From contig NZ_PJIK01000005.1 in the NCBI RefSeq assembly GCF_002929275.1, positions 62,001 to 126,000 on the forward strand: 64,000 bases of DNA, given 5' to 3'. The DNA is from Arthrobacter sp. ZGTC131. GTDB lineage: Bacteria; Actinomycetota; Actinomycetes; Actinomycetales; Micrococcaceae. A program made the position numbers and the translations under genes. The notes under the pieces were generated by a model. That model was given only the letters and a program-made list of their open reading frames with translations. It searched no databases and was not told where the DNA came from. Shown here in pieces: positions 18,694 to 28,626 of the stretch (position 1 is the first letter of the stretch; the number at the start of each line of letters is the position of its first letter).

Positions 18694-19707
18694 ATGAGCG
18701 AACCGCGCAAGCTCGAAGTGCTGCGCGCCATTGTCGAGGACTACGTCCATTCCCGGGAACCCGTCGGATCGAAGGCCCTGGTTGAACGCCACCATTTGGG
18801 CGTTTCCAGCGCCACGATCCGCAACGACATGGCTGCGCTGGAGGATGAGGGGCTCATCATGGCTCCGCATACCAGTGCCGGAAGGATCCCCACCGACAAG
18901 GGCTACCGGCTCTTCGTCGACCAGATTTCGGCCGTCAAGCCGCTGTCTCAGGCGGAGCGCCGAGCTATCCAGTCCCTGCTGGAAGGATCCGAGGATCTTG
19001 ACGACGTCCTGGACCGGACGGCAAGGCTCCTGTCCCAGCTGACCAACCAGGTCGCCGTCGTACAGTACCCGCACCTGAGCCGCGCCGTAGTGCGCCACAT
19101 CGAATTCGTGCTGCTGGCCCCCCGCAAGGTCCTCATAGTCCTGATCGCGGACAGCGGCAAGGTTGAGCAGCGGGTCATCGACGTCGGCCAGGAACTGGGG
19201 GACGACGCCCTGTCCGACCTTCGTGCGCGGTTCCTCGCGGGCGTCGGCGGGACGCCCCTGATCATGCTCCCGCAGCACCTCGCCGCAGTGCTGGCCGGCT
19301 GCGGACCCGCCCAGCGCCCGGCCGCCCTCGCCCTCAGCAGGGCGCTTGAAGCCCTCGCCCACAGCAGCCGGGAGGACCGGATGGTGATGGCGGGCACCGC
19401 CAACCTCGCGCGCTCCAACGTGGACTTCCCGCTCAGCATCGGCCCCGTCCTGGAAGCACTCGAAGAGCAAGTCGTCATGCTGCGGCTCCTCAGTGACATG
19501 GCGCAGGATCCCCGCGGCGTGGCCGTCAGCATTGGCCGGGAGAATCCCTACGACGGACTCGCTGAGGCTTCGGTGGTGGCCACGGGCTACGGCCCCGATG
19601 CCAGCGCCAAGGTCGGCATCCTGGGCCCCACCCGGATGGACTACCCCACAACCATGGCCGCCGTCCGCGCGGTGGCCCGCTACCTTTCGAGGATCCTGGG
19701 CCCGTGA
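18694..19707 (+). CDS. hrcA: Heat-inducible transcription repressor HrcA
   Basis: Repressor of class I heat-shock genes that binds CIRCE and depends on GroEL for activity. The 337-residue protein has an N-terminal winged helix ([18 protein letters not shown] near residues 44-61, then the [11 protein letters not shown] wing) and the GAF-like HrcA C-domain. ATG 18694 follows GGAGGTGG. An exact-spacing CIRCE sits just upstream, so the gene is likely autoregulated. dnaJ follows 58 nt downstream, the usual hrcA-dnaJ pair. Confidence 0.96.
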   Translation: MSEPRKLEVLRAIVEDYVHSREPVGSKALVERHHLGVSSATIRNDMAALEDEGLIMAPHTSAGRIPTDKGYRLFVDQISAVKPLSQAERRAIQSLLEGSEDLDDVLDRTARLLSQLTNQVAVVQYPHLSRAVVRHIEFVLLAPRKVLIVLIADSGKVEQRVIDVGQELGDDALSDLRARFLAGVGGTPLIMLPQHLAAVLAGCGPAQRPAALALSRALEALAHSSREDRMVMAGTANLARSNVDFPLSIGPVLEALEEQVVMLRLLSDMAQDPRGVAVSIGRENPYDGLAEASVVATGYGPDASAKVGILGPTRMDYPTTMAAVRAVARYLSRILGP

Positions 19708-19765
19708 TGCCACGGCTCGGCGGTCCCCGCACCCCAAGCAGTACAACGAGGAAGAGATACGAACT

Positions 19766-20893
19766 TTGAGCAGCCACTACGACGTTCTTGGAGTCTCCCC
19801 GGAAGCCACCGGAGAAGAGATCAAAAAGGCCTACCGCAAGCTGGCCCGCACTCTGCACCCGGACGTTAACCCCGGAGAGGATGCCTCGGACCGCTTCAAG
19901 GCCGTCACGCATGCCTACGAAGTGCTGTCCGATCCGCAGAAGCGCCGGGTCTACGACACCACGGGCAACGAGAACGGCACGGACAACGGCTTCGGCGGCG
20001 GCGGCTACGCCGGGCAGGGCTTCGCGTTCCAGGACATCTTTGACACCTTCTTCGGCGCCGGGGGCACCTCGGGTCCGGCGTCGCGGGTCCGCAGGGGACA
20101 GGACGCCCTCATCAGCGTCCGGATCGAGCTGCGCGACGCCGTGTTCGGCGTCAACAAGAAGATCGAGGTGGACACCGCGGTTATCTGCCCCACCTGCGAC
20201 GGTTCATGCTGCCGCGAAGGCAGCCACCCCGAACGCTGCGACATCTGCGGCGGCAGCGGCCAGGTCCAGCGCGCCGTGCGGTCCATCCTCGGACAGGTGA
20301 TGACCGCTGCGCCGTGCGGTTCCTGCGAAGGCTTCGGAACGGTCATCAAGGATCCCTGCAACGAGTGCAACGGCCAGGGCCGGATCCGCAGCCGCAGGTC
20401 CCTGACCATCAAGGTTCCCGCCGGCGTGGCCACCGGCACCCGGATCCAGCTCTCCGGGCAGGGCGAAGCCGGCCCTGCCGGCGGCCCCTCGGGCGACCTG
20501 TACGTCGAGATCCGGGTCAACAACGACGCCACCTACGTCCGCGACGGCGACGACCTCCATGCCACCCTGAACATCCCCATGACGGCCGCGGCCCTGGGCA
20601 CCGAACTCAGCCTGGACACCTTCGACGGGAAACAGGAGATCGACGTCAAGGCGGGCACCCAGTCCGGCGAGATCATTACCCTCCGCGGCCTGGGCGTCAC
20701 GCACCTGCGGGGCTACGGCCGAGGCGACCTCAAGGTACACCTGCAGGTTGAGACGCCGTCGAAGCTCGATCCGGCGCAGGAAGACCTCATGCGGCAGCTC
20801 GCGAAGCTTCGCGGCGAACAGTTCTCCGAAGGCAAGCTCGCAGCCAGCGGAGGCGTCTTTGCCAAGCTGCGGGACCGCCTCGGTAACCTGTAG
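19766..20893 (+). CDS. dnaJ: Chaperone protein DnaJ
   Basis: Type I Hsp40 co-chaperone, 375 residues: J domain at residues 1-66 with HPD at 31-33, a Gly-rich linker (FGGGGYAG), a zinc domain with four CxxC modules, and C-terminal substrate-binding domains. The first module reads CPTCDGSC where the family has CxxCxGxG, so the last Gly is replaced by Cys. The start is TTG at 19766, supported by GAGGAAG upstream and the family-typical N-terminus. It is linked to hrcA, so this is the HrcA-regulated copy rather than the dnaK-operon copy. Confidence 0.94.
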   Translation: MSSHYDVLGVSPEATGEEIKKAYRKLARTLHPDVNPGEDASDRFKAVTHAYEVLSDPQKRRVYDTTGNENGTDNGFGGGGYAGQGFAFQDIFDTFFGAGGTSGPASRVRRGQDALISVRIELRDAVFGVNKKIEVDTAVICPTCDGSCCREGSHPERCDICGGSGQVQRAVRSILGQVMTAAPCGSCEGFGTVIKDPCNECNGQGRIRSRRSLTIKVPAGVATGTRIQLSGQGEAGPAGGPSGDLYVEIRVNNDATYVRDGDDLHATLNIPMTAAALGTELSLDTFDGKQEIDVKAGTQSGEIITLRGLGVTHLRGYGRGDLKVHLQVETPSKLDPAQEDLMRQLAKLRGEQFSEGKLAASGGVFAKLRDRLGNL

Positions 20894-20895
20894 CG

Positions 20896-21669
20896 GTGAG
20901 CAACCCCGTATTCTTCACCACGGCCGGAGCGCTGGACGAGGCAGTGCCCGGTGCCCATTTCACGTTGGACGGGGCCGAGGCGCGGCATGCCGTCACCGTC
21001 AAGCGGCTGTCGGTGGGGGAGAACGTTGATATTGCCGACGGCGCCGGCAAGAGGCTCACCGGGACGGTGTCCAGCGTGGCGCCGTCGGCCCTGACGGTCG
21101 AGTGCGCCTCGGTCACTGTTGAAGATCGGCCAGACGTGCGTCTGGTGCTCGTGCAGGCACTCGCAAAGGGTGACCGTGACGAACTGGCGATCGAGACGTC
21201 AACCGAACTCGGCATAGATGCGGTGGTGCCCTGGCAGGCCGAACGCTCCATCGTCAGGTGGAAGGGTGACCGCGCGGCGAAGGCCCACGGCAAATGGCAG
21301 TCCGCCGTGACGGCCGCGGCGAAGCAGGCGCGCCGTGCCTGGATCCCGGAGGTGCGCTCCGCCGTCGAAACCCAAGGCCTTGTCGCCGCGGTGTCCGCCG
21401 CGGACCTTGCCGTGATACTCCATGAGGATGCCGTCAGGCCGTTCCGCCGGATTCTGGAGGGGTGGCGTGACGCCGGCCAGCCGTTGGACGGCGGACCGAG
21501 GGAGATTCTCCTGATCGTCGGACCCGAGGGCGGCATCAGCTCCCGGGAGGTCACCAAGCTGTGCGGGGCGGGAGCGGTGACGGCCCTGCTCGGGCCGCAC
21601 GTGCTGCGGTCCTCCACCGCCGGGCCGGCCGCCGTCGTCGTCGCAAGTGACGTGCTGGGCCGCTGGTAG
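20896..21669 (+). CDS. rsmE: 16S rRNA (uracil-1498-N3) methyltransferase
   Basis: SPOUT-family methyltransferase modifying U1498 of 16S rRNA, 257 residues. It has an N-terminal PUA-like domain and the C-terminal trefoil-knot region with LLIVGPEGGISSREV and LLGPHVLRSSTA, the SAM-binding signature. GTG start 2 nt after the dnaJ stop, so translationally coupled. The hrcA-dnaJ-rsmE order is conserved in actinobacteria. Confidence 0.94.
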   Translation: MSNPVFFTTAGALDEAVPGAHFTLDGAEARHAVTVKRLSVGENVDIADGAGKRLTGTVSSVAPSALTVECASVTVEDRPDVRLVLVQALAKGDRDELAIETSTELGIDAVVPWQAERSIVRWKGDRAAKAHGKWQSAVTAAAKQARRAWIPEVRSAVETQGLVAAVSAADLAVILHEDAVRPFRRILEGWRDAGQPLDGGPREILLIVGPEGGISSREVTKLCGAGAVTALLGPHVLRSSTAGPAAVVVASDVLGRW

Positions 21670-21728
21670 CTGCCGCGCTGCTGCCGGCGTACCGACAGTT
21701 GGGGTACCGAAGACCGGGCCTCGTGACA

Positions 21729-21746
21729 GCTAGCTGTACAGCTAGC
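21729..21746. terminator. 18-bp perfect palindrome between convergent genes
   Basis: GCTAGCTGTACAGCTAGC is a perfect palindrome lying 59 nt after rsmE and overlapping the stop codon of the convergent lipoprotein gene. It could be a shared terminator core or a protein-binding site. There is no T-tract. Confidence 0.4.
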
Positions 21747-22662
21747 GGACGGTGAAGCCCCGGGAGTCCACGTTCAATTCGTCGTCGGCCCGGGCGGGAT
21801 CGATCTGGGAAACCCGGATCTCGTAGCTGCCCGGTCCCAGGTTGACAGCCATGTTGAAGACTCCGGAGGCCCCAGGTTCGGCGGCCGCGGTGGTTTCGCC
21901 GGCCAGGTAGCGTTCCTTGTCGCCGCTGTCGGAGACCTTGAGGATCTGCCAGTGCAGCTTGCCGCCCGGAACGGTGCTGCGGCCGGTGATTTTCACCCGG
22001 CCGTCAGCGACCTCCACACCCTGCTGGGGATCGATGATCCACACTGGCGCCACCATCCCGGCGCTGCGTGACGTGGGCGAGCCGAGCTTGACGTGCTTAA
22101 AAGCCACGTAGTCGGTGTGCCCGTCCACCAGGATCACCACTTCAATCTGCTGCCCGGCGTCGATTAGGCCGGAACTCGCGCCCGCCGCCGTCGCCGTGTA
22201 CACCAGCTGCTGGATGGCCCGCTGGGCCATGTCGGCGTCGAGATTGCTGTTGAACGCATCGGCGGACACGTCAACCGTGATGACGTTAGTGCCCGAAATC
22301 GACGTCGCGAGGTTCTTGGGGTTCTGCCACGGCGTGAAGTAGTCCGGATCGAGGGGTGTCTCCGACATCATGGCGCGCAGTGCCCTGGTGATCGGGTTCT
22401 CCTCGTCTGGAACGTCGCGGAACTCCCGGTACAGGAACACGTTGCTGTTGCTCCGGCCGATCCAGTAGACCGGTGCCTTATTGGAGGACTGCATGGTCTC
22501 CAGCGGGGCGCTGGTGGTGGGGACACCGTCCACTCCCGCGGCGCGCTGGGACGTGGAGGGAACATTCGAAGACGTGACGGCGGGGTCCTGATCGGCGATG
22601 CAGCCGGACAGCAGCAAACCGGCAGGGAACAGCCCAAGCAGCACCGCGGAGCGCATCCGCAA
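21742..22662 (-). CDS. GerMN-domain lipoprotein
   Basis: Secreted lipoprotein of 306 residues. The signal peptide ends in lipobox LLSGC (Cys21). A Ser/Thr-rich linker follows, then a GerMN domain (APVYWIGRSNSNVFLYREF ... Asn/Asp-rich segment VITVDVSADAFNSNLD) and a C-terminal Gmad2-type immunoglobulin-like domain (VEVADGRVKITGRSTVPGG). In actinobacteria, GerMN lipoproteins are often near cell-envelope genes, but their exact role is not established. The start is ATG 22662. Convergent with rsmE. Confidence 0.85.
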   Translation of the reverse strand: MRMRSAVLLGLFPAGLLLSGCIADQDPAVTSSNVPSTSQRAAGVDGVPTTSAPLETMQSSNKAPVYWIGRSNSNVFLYREFRDVPDEENPITRALRAMMSETPLDPDYFTPWQNPKNLATSISGTNVITVDVSADAFNSNLDADMAQRAIQQLVYTATAAGASSGLIDAGQQIEVVILVDGHTDYVAFKHVKLGSPTSRSAGMVAPVWIIDPQQGVEVADGRVKITGRSTVPGGKLHWQILKVSDSGDKERYLAGETTAAAEPGASGVFNMAVNLGPGSYEIRVSQIDPARADDELNVDSRGFTVR

Positions 22663-23034
22663 AGCTACCTTCCGGCTGGACGTTCCTGGCTGCCTGATAT
22701 CTGTGGTCCCTTCGTGTCAGCGGCATGCTGCCTGCTGGATGTGTCTGCGGCGGTGGCTGCGGGCAGGTCGAACCTATGCCCTGTGGCTTCATTTCCAGCA
22801 TTACACACGGCTCCGGAGCGGTGGGCACCTTTGCCCGCTGGCAGGCGAACTGCAACGGGAACGATATGAGGCCGATACAAAGTTGATACCTAATTGCGGG
22901 AACCGGTCACGGAATCCGCCGCCTCAGTGACCTCAAAGGGACGGTGAGTGCGGGCGGGCGCTGGCGTAAGATGGAAGAACTCTGAAGAGTAATTTTTCAA
23001 ACTGGAGGGAACAAGAGGCCTGCGGGCCGGCACC
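22663..23034. other. Intergenic region, divergent promoters
   Basis: 372 bp between the divergent lipoprotein gene and phoH. No coding pattern on either strand holds up. The phoH-proximal part (22940-23034) contains AT-richer patches and TAAGAT about 65 nt before the start, a plausible -10. I see no riboswitch or RNA gene. Confidence 0.5.
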
Positions 23035-24123
23035 ATGACTGAATCAGCAAACGGAAAGCGCCGCCTCAACACCGGAGACCGCACTACAGGTGAATTCCCG
23101 CATACTCTCCCCGGTGTCCGGACGGAGGTGGTCATCTTCGACAACTCTGATCAGATGGTCCAGTCCCTCGGAAGCCATGACGAAGCCCTGCGCTTCATCG
23201 AGGACCAGTTCCCGGCGGTCAGCTTCCATGTCCGCGGCAATGAACTCTCCATCAGCGGTCCCGCGGCCGATGTACCGCGGATCATGCGCCTGCTGACCGA
23301 GGTGCAGGGCCTGGTGGCACGGGGCACGGTGATCACACCCGCCGTCCTCCAGCAGCTCGTCCTGCTGCTCCGCAGCCAGTCGCTGCAGAATCCGGTTGAC
23401 GTGCTGACCCACGACATTCTGTCCAGCCGCGGCAAGACCATCCGCCCCAAGACGCTGAACCAGAAAAACTACGTGGACGCCATTGATGCCAACACGGTGA
23501 TTTTCGGCATCGGCCCGGCCGGCACGGGCAAGACCTATCTGGCGATGGCGAAGGCCGTGCAGGCCCTGCAGCAGAAGGAAGTCAGCCGGATCATCCTCAC
23601 GCGCCCGGCCGTTGAAGCCGGCGAGCGGCTCGGGTTCCTGCCCGGCACGCTCAGCGACAAGATCGACCCCTATCTCCGGCCGCTGTACGACGCGCTGCAC
23701 GACATGATCGACCCCGAATCCATTCCGCGGCTCATGGCGGCGGGGACCATTGAGGTGGCGCCCCTGGCGTACATGAGGGGCCGGACGCTCAATGACGCCT
23801 TCATCATCCTGGACGAGGCCCAGAACACCACTCCGGAACAGATGAAGATGTTCCTGACCCGGCTGGGCTTCGGATCAAAGATGGTCGTGACCGGCGACGT
23901 CACCCAGGTGGACCTGCCGTTCGGGACCCGCTCCGGGCTCCGCATCGTGGAGGAGATCCTCCAGGGCATCGACGACGTCAATTTTTCCTTCCTGGACTCC
24001 GCGGACGTGGTGCGCCACCGGCTGGTCGGCGACATCGTCAACGCATACAGCATCTGGGACGAAGTACAGCGGAACCGGGTCAAGCATTCCGTGCCCCGGG
24101 AGAGGCGCGGAGAGCACGCATGA
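23035..24123 (+). CDS. phoH: PhoH family ATPase
   Basis: Cytosolic P-loop ATPase of the PhoH/PhoH2 class, 362 residues. Walker A is GPAGTGKTYLA near residue 160 and Walker B is IILDEAQN. A preceding KH-like region is visible near residues 45-95. The family is thought to act on RNA, and the neighbouring ybeY fits that theme. The start is ATG 23035, although its ribosome site is weak (GAGGGAACAAGAGG lies 14 nt or more upstream). It overlaps ybeY by 4 nt (ATGA). Confidence 0.92.
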   Translation: MTESANGKRRLNTGDRTTGEFPHTLPGVRTEVVIFDNSDQMVQSLGSHDEALRFIEDQFPAVSFHVRGNELSISGPAADVPRIMRLLTEVQGLVARGTVITPAVLQQLVLLLRSQSLQNPVDVLTHDILSSRGKTIRPKTLNQKNYVDAIDANTVIFGIGPAGTGKTYLAMAKAVQALQQKEVSRIILTRPAVEAGERLGFLPGTLSDKIDPYLRPLYDALHDMIDPESIPRLMAAGTIEVAPLAYMRGRTLNDAFIILDEAQNTTPEQMKMFLTRLGFGSKMVVTGDVTQVDLPFGTRSGLRIVEEILQGIDDVNFSFLDSADVVRHRLVGDIVNAYSIWDEVQRNRVKHSVPRERRGEHA

Positions 24124-24593
24124 GCATTGAAGTAAACAACGAATCGGGCGTCCACATAGACGAAGCCGAGCTGGTGGCGCTGTCCCGGTTCATCTTCGAA
24201 CAGCTGTACATTCATCCCCAGGCCGAGCTGTCCATTCTGCTGGTGGACGAACCCGCCATGGAAAAGCTGCACGTGGAACTCATGGACGAGCCCGGCGCCA
24301 CCGACGTACTCTCCGTCCCGATGGATGAGCTGACGCCGGGAACCCCGGACAAGCCCACCCCGCAGGGGATGCTCGGCGACATTGCAATCTGTCCCCAGGT
24401 TGCCGAGGTCCAAGCCCGCAACGCCGGGCACTCCACGCAGGACGAGATGCTGCTGCTGACGACGCACGGCATCCTGCACCTGCTCGGCTACGACCATGAC
24501 GAACCCGAAGAAAAGGCAGAAATGTTCGGCCTGCAGCGTGAGCTGCTCACGGCGTTCACCGGCAAAGAAGCTCCGGCCGAGACCACCCAGTGA
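24120..24593 (+). CDS. ybeY: Endoribonuclease YbeY
   Basis: Zn-dependent single-strand endoribonuclease for 16S rRNA maturation and ribosome quality control, 157 residues. The metal-binding motif HGILHLLGYDH is at residues about 116-126. The ATGA overlap with phoH and the GTGA overlap with the downstream CNNM gene show tight translational coupling in a phoH-ybeY-CNNM-era operon. Confidence 0.94.
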   Translation: MSIEVNNESGVHIDEAELVALSRFIFEQLYIHPQAELSILLVDEPAMEKLHVELMDEPGATDVLSVPMDELTPGTPDKPTPQGMLGDIAICPQVAEVQARNAGHSTQDEMLLLTTHGILHLLGYDHDEPEEKAEMFGLQRELLTAFTGKEAPAETTQ

Positions 24594-25933
24594 CATCCTT
24601 TCTCCTCGTCTGCATGGCGCTGGTGTTCCTTGGTGCCGCCGCGCTGCTGACGGCCGCCGAAGCCGCGTTCAGCTTCCTGCCGCGGCACGATGCGGAACAG
24701 GCGCTCCTGAAGACCCGCGGCACGGCGCTCCGCAGGATCCTGGACCAGCCCATGACGCACATGCGGGCGCTCCGCTTCTGGCGCATCTGGTTTGAGACCG
24801 CGTCCGCAGTGGCCGTGGCCGTCCTCCTCTACAGCCTCCTAAGCAATGTCTGGCTTGCCGGCCTCGCGGCTACGGGGATCATGGCGGTCCTTGGCTTCGT
24901 GATCGTTGGCGTGTCACCCCGGCAGCTGGGCCGTTCACACTCGGCGGCAGTGGTCCTGTTTTCAGCTCCGCTCATCAGGTTCCTGGCCAGGGCGCTGGGG
25001 CCCATACCGGCCTGGCTCGTCAGACTGGGCAGCTCCGTGGCCCCCGGTTCGCCGGGCGGCGATGACGCGTTCTTCAGCGAAGAGGAGTTCCGCGAGTTCG
25101 TGGACCGGGCCACCGAATCGGACATGATCGAGGACAACGAAGCCGAGCTCATCCAGTCCGTCTTTGACTTCGGTGACACACTGGTCCGGGCGGTCATGGT
25201 TCCGCGGACCGACATCCTGACCATCGACGCCGGCTCAAGCCTGCACCGTGCGATGTCCTTGTTCCTCCGCTCCGGCTACTCAAGGATGCCCGTCATCGGG
25301 GAGAACACGGACCAGATCCTCGGGATTATCTACCTTAAGGACGTTGCCGCAGTCCTTCACGACCTGAATCCTGAGGAAGAGCCGCCTGTGGTGGACGCCC
25401 TCGCCCGCGAGGTGCGGTACGTGCCGGACTCCAAGCCCGTGAGCGACCTCCTGCGGGAGCTGCAAAAGGAATCCACGCACGTGGCGATCGTCATCGACGA
25501 GTATGGCGGCACCGCCGGGCTCGTCACCCTGGAGGACCTCATCGAGGAGATCGTCGGCGAAATCGTGGACGAGTATGACACCGAGAGTGCCGAAGCAACC
25601 GAACTCGACGACGGCACGTACCGGGTGAGCGCCCGGATGAGCATCGACGACCTCGGGGAGCTTTTCGACATCGAGCTCGACGACGACGAAGTGGACACCG
25701 TCGGCGGCCTGCTGGCCAAGGCGCTCGGCCGCGTGCCCATCGTCGGCAGCACCGTGCAAGTAGATGGTGTATTGCTGCGGGCCGAGCGGCTTGAAGGCCG
25801 CCGAAACCGCCTCAGCCACATCATTGCGGCGGCCGTTCCCAATGGCGCCATTCCGAACAATACTGACCTTGAAGACCTTCTCGACGAGGCCGAATCAATG
25901 CAACAGGGAGTTCCACGTGAGCAAGCAGAATAA
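24590..25933 (+). CDS. CNNM/CorC-type hemolysin-family membrane protein
   Basis: 447-residue protein with an N-terminal CNNM transmembrane domain (four hydrophobic helices, residues about 1-140), two CBS domains (VMVPRTDILTID near 205; VAIVIDEYGGTAGLVTLEDL near 300) and a C-terminal CorC_HlyC domain. The family has been linked to magnesium/cobalt efflux or Mg2+ transport, and hemolysin is a legacy name. It overlaps ybeY by 4 nt and era by 17 nt, the conserved actinobacterial order. Confidence 0.9.
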   Translation: MTSFLLVCMALVFLGAAALLTAAEAAFSFLPRHDAEQALLKTRGTALRRILDQPMTHMRALRFWRIWFETASAVAVAVLLYSLLSNVWLAGLAATGIMAVLGFVIVGVSPRQLGRSHSAAVVLFSAPLIRFLARALGPIPAWLVRLGSSVAPGSPGGDDAFFSEEEFREFVDRATESDMIEDNEAELIQSVFDFGDTLVRAVMVPRTDILTIDAGSSLHRAMSLFLRSGYSRMPVIGENTDQILGIIYLKDVAAVLHDLNPEEEPPVVDALAREVRYVPDSKPVSDLLRELQKESTHVAIVIDEYGGTAGLVTLEDLIEEIVGEIVDEYDTESAEATELDDGTYRVSARMSIDDLGELFDIELDDDEVDTVGGLLAKALGRVPIVGSTVQVDGVLLRAERLEGRRNRLSHIIAAAVPNGAIPNNTDLEDLLDEAESMQQGVPREQAE

Positions 25934-26876
25934 GGCCGACGGCGGCGAACCCTTCGGCGGGTACCACGCCGGATTCTCCGTCCTGGTGGGCCGGCCCAAC
26001 GCCGGAAAGTCGACGCTGACCAACGCCCTGGTGGGCAAAAAAGTCGCCATTACCTCCGCGAAACCGCAGACCACGCGGCACACCATCCGGGGGATCGTGC
26101 ACCGCGAGGACGCCCAGCTCATCCTGGTTGATACGCCGGGACTGCACCGGCCGCGCACACTGCTGGGCAAGCGGCTCAACGACCTCGTCGCCGACACGCT
26201 GGCCGAAGTAGACGCCATTGGCTTCTGCCTCCCGGCCAACGAGAAGATCGGCCCTGGCGATAAATTCATTGCCGCCCAGCTCGCAGCCGTGGGGCGGAAG
26301 CCGATCATTGCGCTTGTCACCAAGGCCGACCTCGTGGACCGCCAGGCGCTGACCGAACAGCTGCTGGCCGTCGCCGCGCTGGGGCGGGAAGTGCTGGGCG
26401 AGGAAGGCTGGAAGGACATCGTTCCCGTCTCAGCGACCGACGGGTTCCAGGTGGGCACGGTGGCAGACGTACTGATCAGCCACATGCCGCCGTCGCCACC
26501 GCTCTACCCCGACGGTGAGCTGACCGATGAGCCGGAAGCCGTCATGGTGGCGGAACTCATCCGTGAGGCCGCGCTGGAGGGCGTGCGGGACGAGCTGCCC
26601 CACTCCCTGGCGGTCGTCGTCGACGAGATCGTTCCCCGGGAGGGGCGGGCCGAAGACAATCAACTCCTCGATGTCCGGGTGAACCTCTACGTGGAGCGTC
26701 CCTCCCAGAAGGCGATCATCATCGGCAAGGGCGGAAGCAGGCTGCGCGACGTCGGAACGAATGCACGCAAAGGCATCGAGGCCCTGCTGGGAACGCGCAT
26801 CTATCTCGACCTCCACGTGAAGGTTGCCAAGGACTGGCAGCGCGATCCCAAGCAACTGGTCAAGCTCGGGTTCTGA
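25917..26876 (+). CDS. era: GTPase Era
   Basis: Essential GTPase for 30S assembly, 319 residues. G1 is GRPNAGKST at residues 25-33, G3 is DTPG, G4 is TKAD, and the C-terminal KH domain contains IIIGKGGSRLRDVG. GTG 25917 is chosen because GGGAG lies 6 nt upstream and the protein then starts just before the G domain. The frame extends upstream inside the CNNM gene, so a 17-nt overlap is kept. Confidence 0.95.
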   Translation: MSKQNKADGGEPFGGYHAGFSVLVGRPNAGKSTLTNALVGKKVAITSAKPQTTRHTIRGIVHREDAQLILVDTPGLHRPRTLLGKRLNDLVADTLAEVDAIGFCLPANEKIGPGDKFIAAQLAAVGRKPIIALVTKADLVDRQALTEQLLAVAALGREVLGEEGWKDIVPVSATDGFQVGTVADVLISHMPPSPPLYPDGELTDEPEAVMVAELIREAALEGVRDELPHSLAVVVDEIVPREGRAEDNQLLDVRVNLYVERPSQKAIIIGKGGSRLRDVGTNARKGIEALLGTRIYLDLHVKVAKDWQRDPKQLVKLGF

Positions 26877-26993
26877 CCCTTGCGTGCCTGTGGCCGGGCC
26901 CCGGCGCGCCGTCAAACAGCCGCATTTTCGGTAAATTCCCAGATAGGGCGCCTAAAATAGGCCGGATCCCATTTTTAAGGAAAGGTACAGCCT

Positions 26994-28568
26994 GTGGTGC
27001 GACGCCGCGACAACCGCGCAGAAGGGCCGGGTAATACCCGGTCCGAGCCAGCTGCCCGGCATGCCGAAGATGCCCGCGTGGGCGCTGCCCGTCACTTGAA
27101 CGTGCGCGACATGCCGCTATGGCTGAAGGTGACCACCGCCGTCGTCTCCGTGGCCCTTCTGGGCGGGCTTGCCTTCGCCGGGTACTGGTACTTCCGGCTG
27201 CAGTCGAACATCTCCACGGCCGCACTCGGCGCCGGAAACGGCCGCACGGACAACATTGACGATGCCACCGGCCGGATGCAGATCCTCATCCTCGGCTCCG
27301 ACACCCGCGACGGCAAGAACGCCACCTACGGCAACGCCGACGATTCGACGGGCTACGGCAATTCCGACGTGATGATGCTCATGGACATCTCCGAGGACAA
27401 CAAGCGCGTCAACGTCATCAGCTTCCCCCGTGACCTGCTGGTAAACATTCCCAAGTGCACCGACCAAAAGACGGGCAAGGAATACCCCGCGCGCACCGGC
27501 GTCATGATCAACGAAGCGATGAACGAGGCGGGCATCGGCTGCGCCGTGGACACGGTCAACAAGCTGACAGGGCTGGAGGTGGACCACTTCATGATGGCCG
27601 ACTTCAACGCCGTGAAGGAACTCTCCAACACGGTGGGCGGCGTCGAGGTCTGCATCAGCGACGCCGTCTACGATCCCGACTCGCGGCTCCGCCTGCCCAA
27701 GGGCACGTCGCAGGTGAAGGGTGAGCAGGCCCTGGCCTTCCTGCGCACGCGCCACGCGTTCGCCGACGGCGGCGACCTCGGCCGCATCAAAGCCCAGCAG
27801 GGGTTCCTGTCCTCCCTTACCCGGAAGATCAAAGACGACGGAACCCTGTCGGATCCGGCCAAGATGCTCAACATTGCCGATGTGGTGACCCAGAACCTCA
27901 CGGTCGATGAAGGGCTGGCGTCCGTTCCGTCGATGATCACCATCGGAAACCGGCTCAAGACGATCGACGTCGGGAAAGTGGCCTTTGTCGCCGTCCCCAC
28001 GACCCCTGCTGCCAGCGATCCGAACCGGCTGGATCCCGCCCAGCCTGCCGCGTCCCAGTTGTTTGCTGCCCTGAAGAAGGACATCGACCTCACCGACCCT
28101 GAAGGGAAGGCAACGCCTTCTCCTTCTGCCACGCCCTCGGCCAGCGCGAAGCCGTCTGCAACGCCAAAGCCCACCAAGCCCGCCGCCCCGTATGACAAGT
28201 CGCTTCAGCCGGTCACCGTCGCGAACGGGACCGGTGTCCCCACGAGGACGCAGGAGATCGCGGAGGCGGTGATCGCCGGCGGATTCACCCAGGTGGTGCC
28301 GCTAGAAGCCGACCCCGCTGCAAAGACCTTCGTCTACTACGGTGCCGAATTCGCCGACGTGGCGGCGGACGTCGCCGCTCTGCTGGGCATCCCGGCCGGC
28401 CAGATCGCGCCGTCACCCGGAATCTCAGGCGTGCAGGTGTACCTCGGTGCCGACTTTACGTCCGGAACCAAATTCGGCAAGACCACCGTGCCGAAGGACA
28501 TCGTGAACCAGACCGCCGGGGACACCGTGTGCCAGCAGGCCAACCCCGAGCTGATCGTGGAGCAGTAG
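26994..28568 (+). CDS. LytR-CpsA-Psr family protein with LytR_C domain
   Basis: Cell-wall glycopolymer ligase of the LCP family, which transfers undecaprenyl-linked glycopolymers to peptidoglycan. The 524-residue protein has a cytoplasmic basic N-terminus, one transmembrane helix near residues 41-60, an extracellular LCP domain (ILGSDTRDGK, SFPRDLLV, ALAFLRTRHAF with the conserved Arg/Asp residues), a Pro/Ser/Thr/Lys linker near 375-400 and a C-terminal LytR_C domain. The start is GTG 26994 with AAGGAAAGG 7 nt upstream. A TAAAAT box at 26953-26958 is a plausible -10. Confidence 0.92.
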   Translation: MVRRRDNRAEGPGNTRSEPAARHAEDARVGAARHLNVRDMPLWLKVTTAVVSVALLGGLAFAGYWYFRLQSNISTAALGAGNGRTDNIDDATGRMQILILGSDTRDGKNATYGNADDSTGYGNSDVMMLMDISEDNKRVNVISFPRDLLVNIPKCTDQKTGKEYPARTGVMINEAMNEAGIGCAVDTVNKLTGLEVDHFMMADFNAVKELSNTVGGVEVCISDAVYDPDSRLRLPKGTSQVKGEQALAFLRTRHAFADGGDLGRIKAQQGFLSSLTRKIKDDGTLSDPAKMLNIADVVTQNLTVDEGLASVPSMITIGNRLKTIDVGKVAFVAVPTTPAASDPNRLDPAQPAASQLFAALKKDIDLTDPEGKATPSPSATPSASAKPSATPKPTKPAAPYDKSLQPVTVANGTGVPTRTQEIAEAVIAGGFTQVVPLEADPAAKTFVYYGAEFADVAADVAALLGIPAGQIAPSPGISGVQVYLGADFTSGTKFGKTTVPKDIVNQTAGDTVCQQANPELIVEQ

Positions 28569-28581
28569 CCAGACCAACGCA

Positions 28582-28619
28582 AAAATGCCGGGCCAACCTG
28601 AGGGTTGGCCCGGCATTTT
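28582..28619. terminator. Bidirectional intrinsic terminator
   Basis: 17-bp perfect stem AAAATGCCGGGCCAACC / GGTTGGCCCGGCATTTT with a TGAG loop and A/T-tracts on both sides. It serves both the LCP gene (+) and the convergent M13 peptidase gene (-). Confidence 0.92.
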
Positions 28620-28626
28620 GCTGCTG

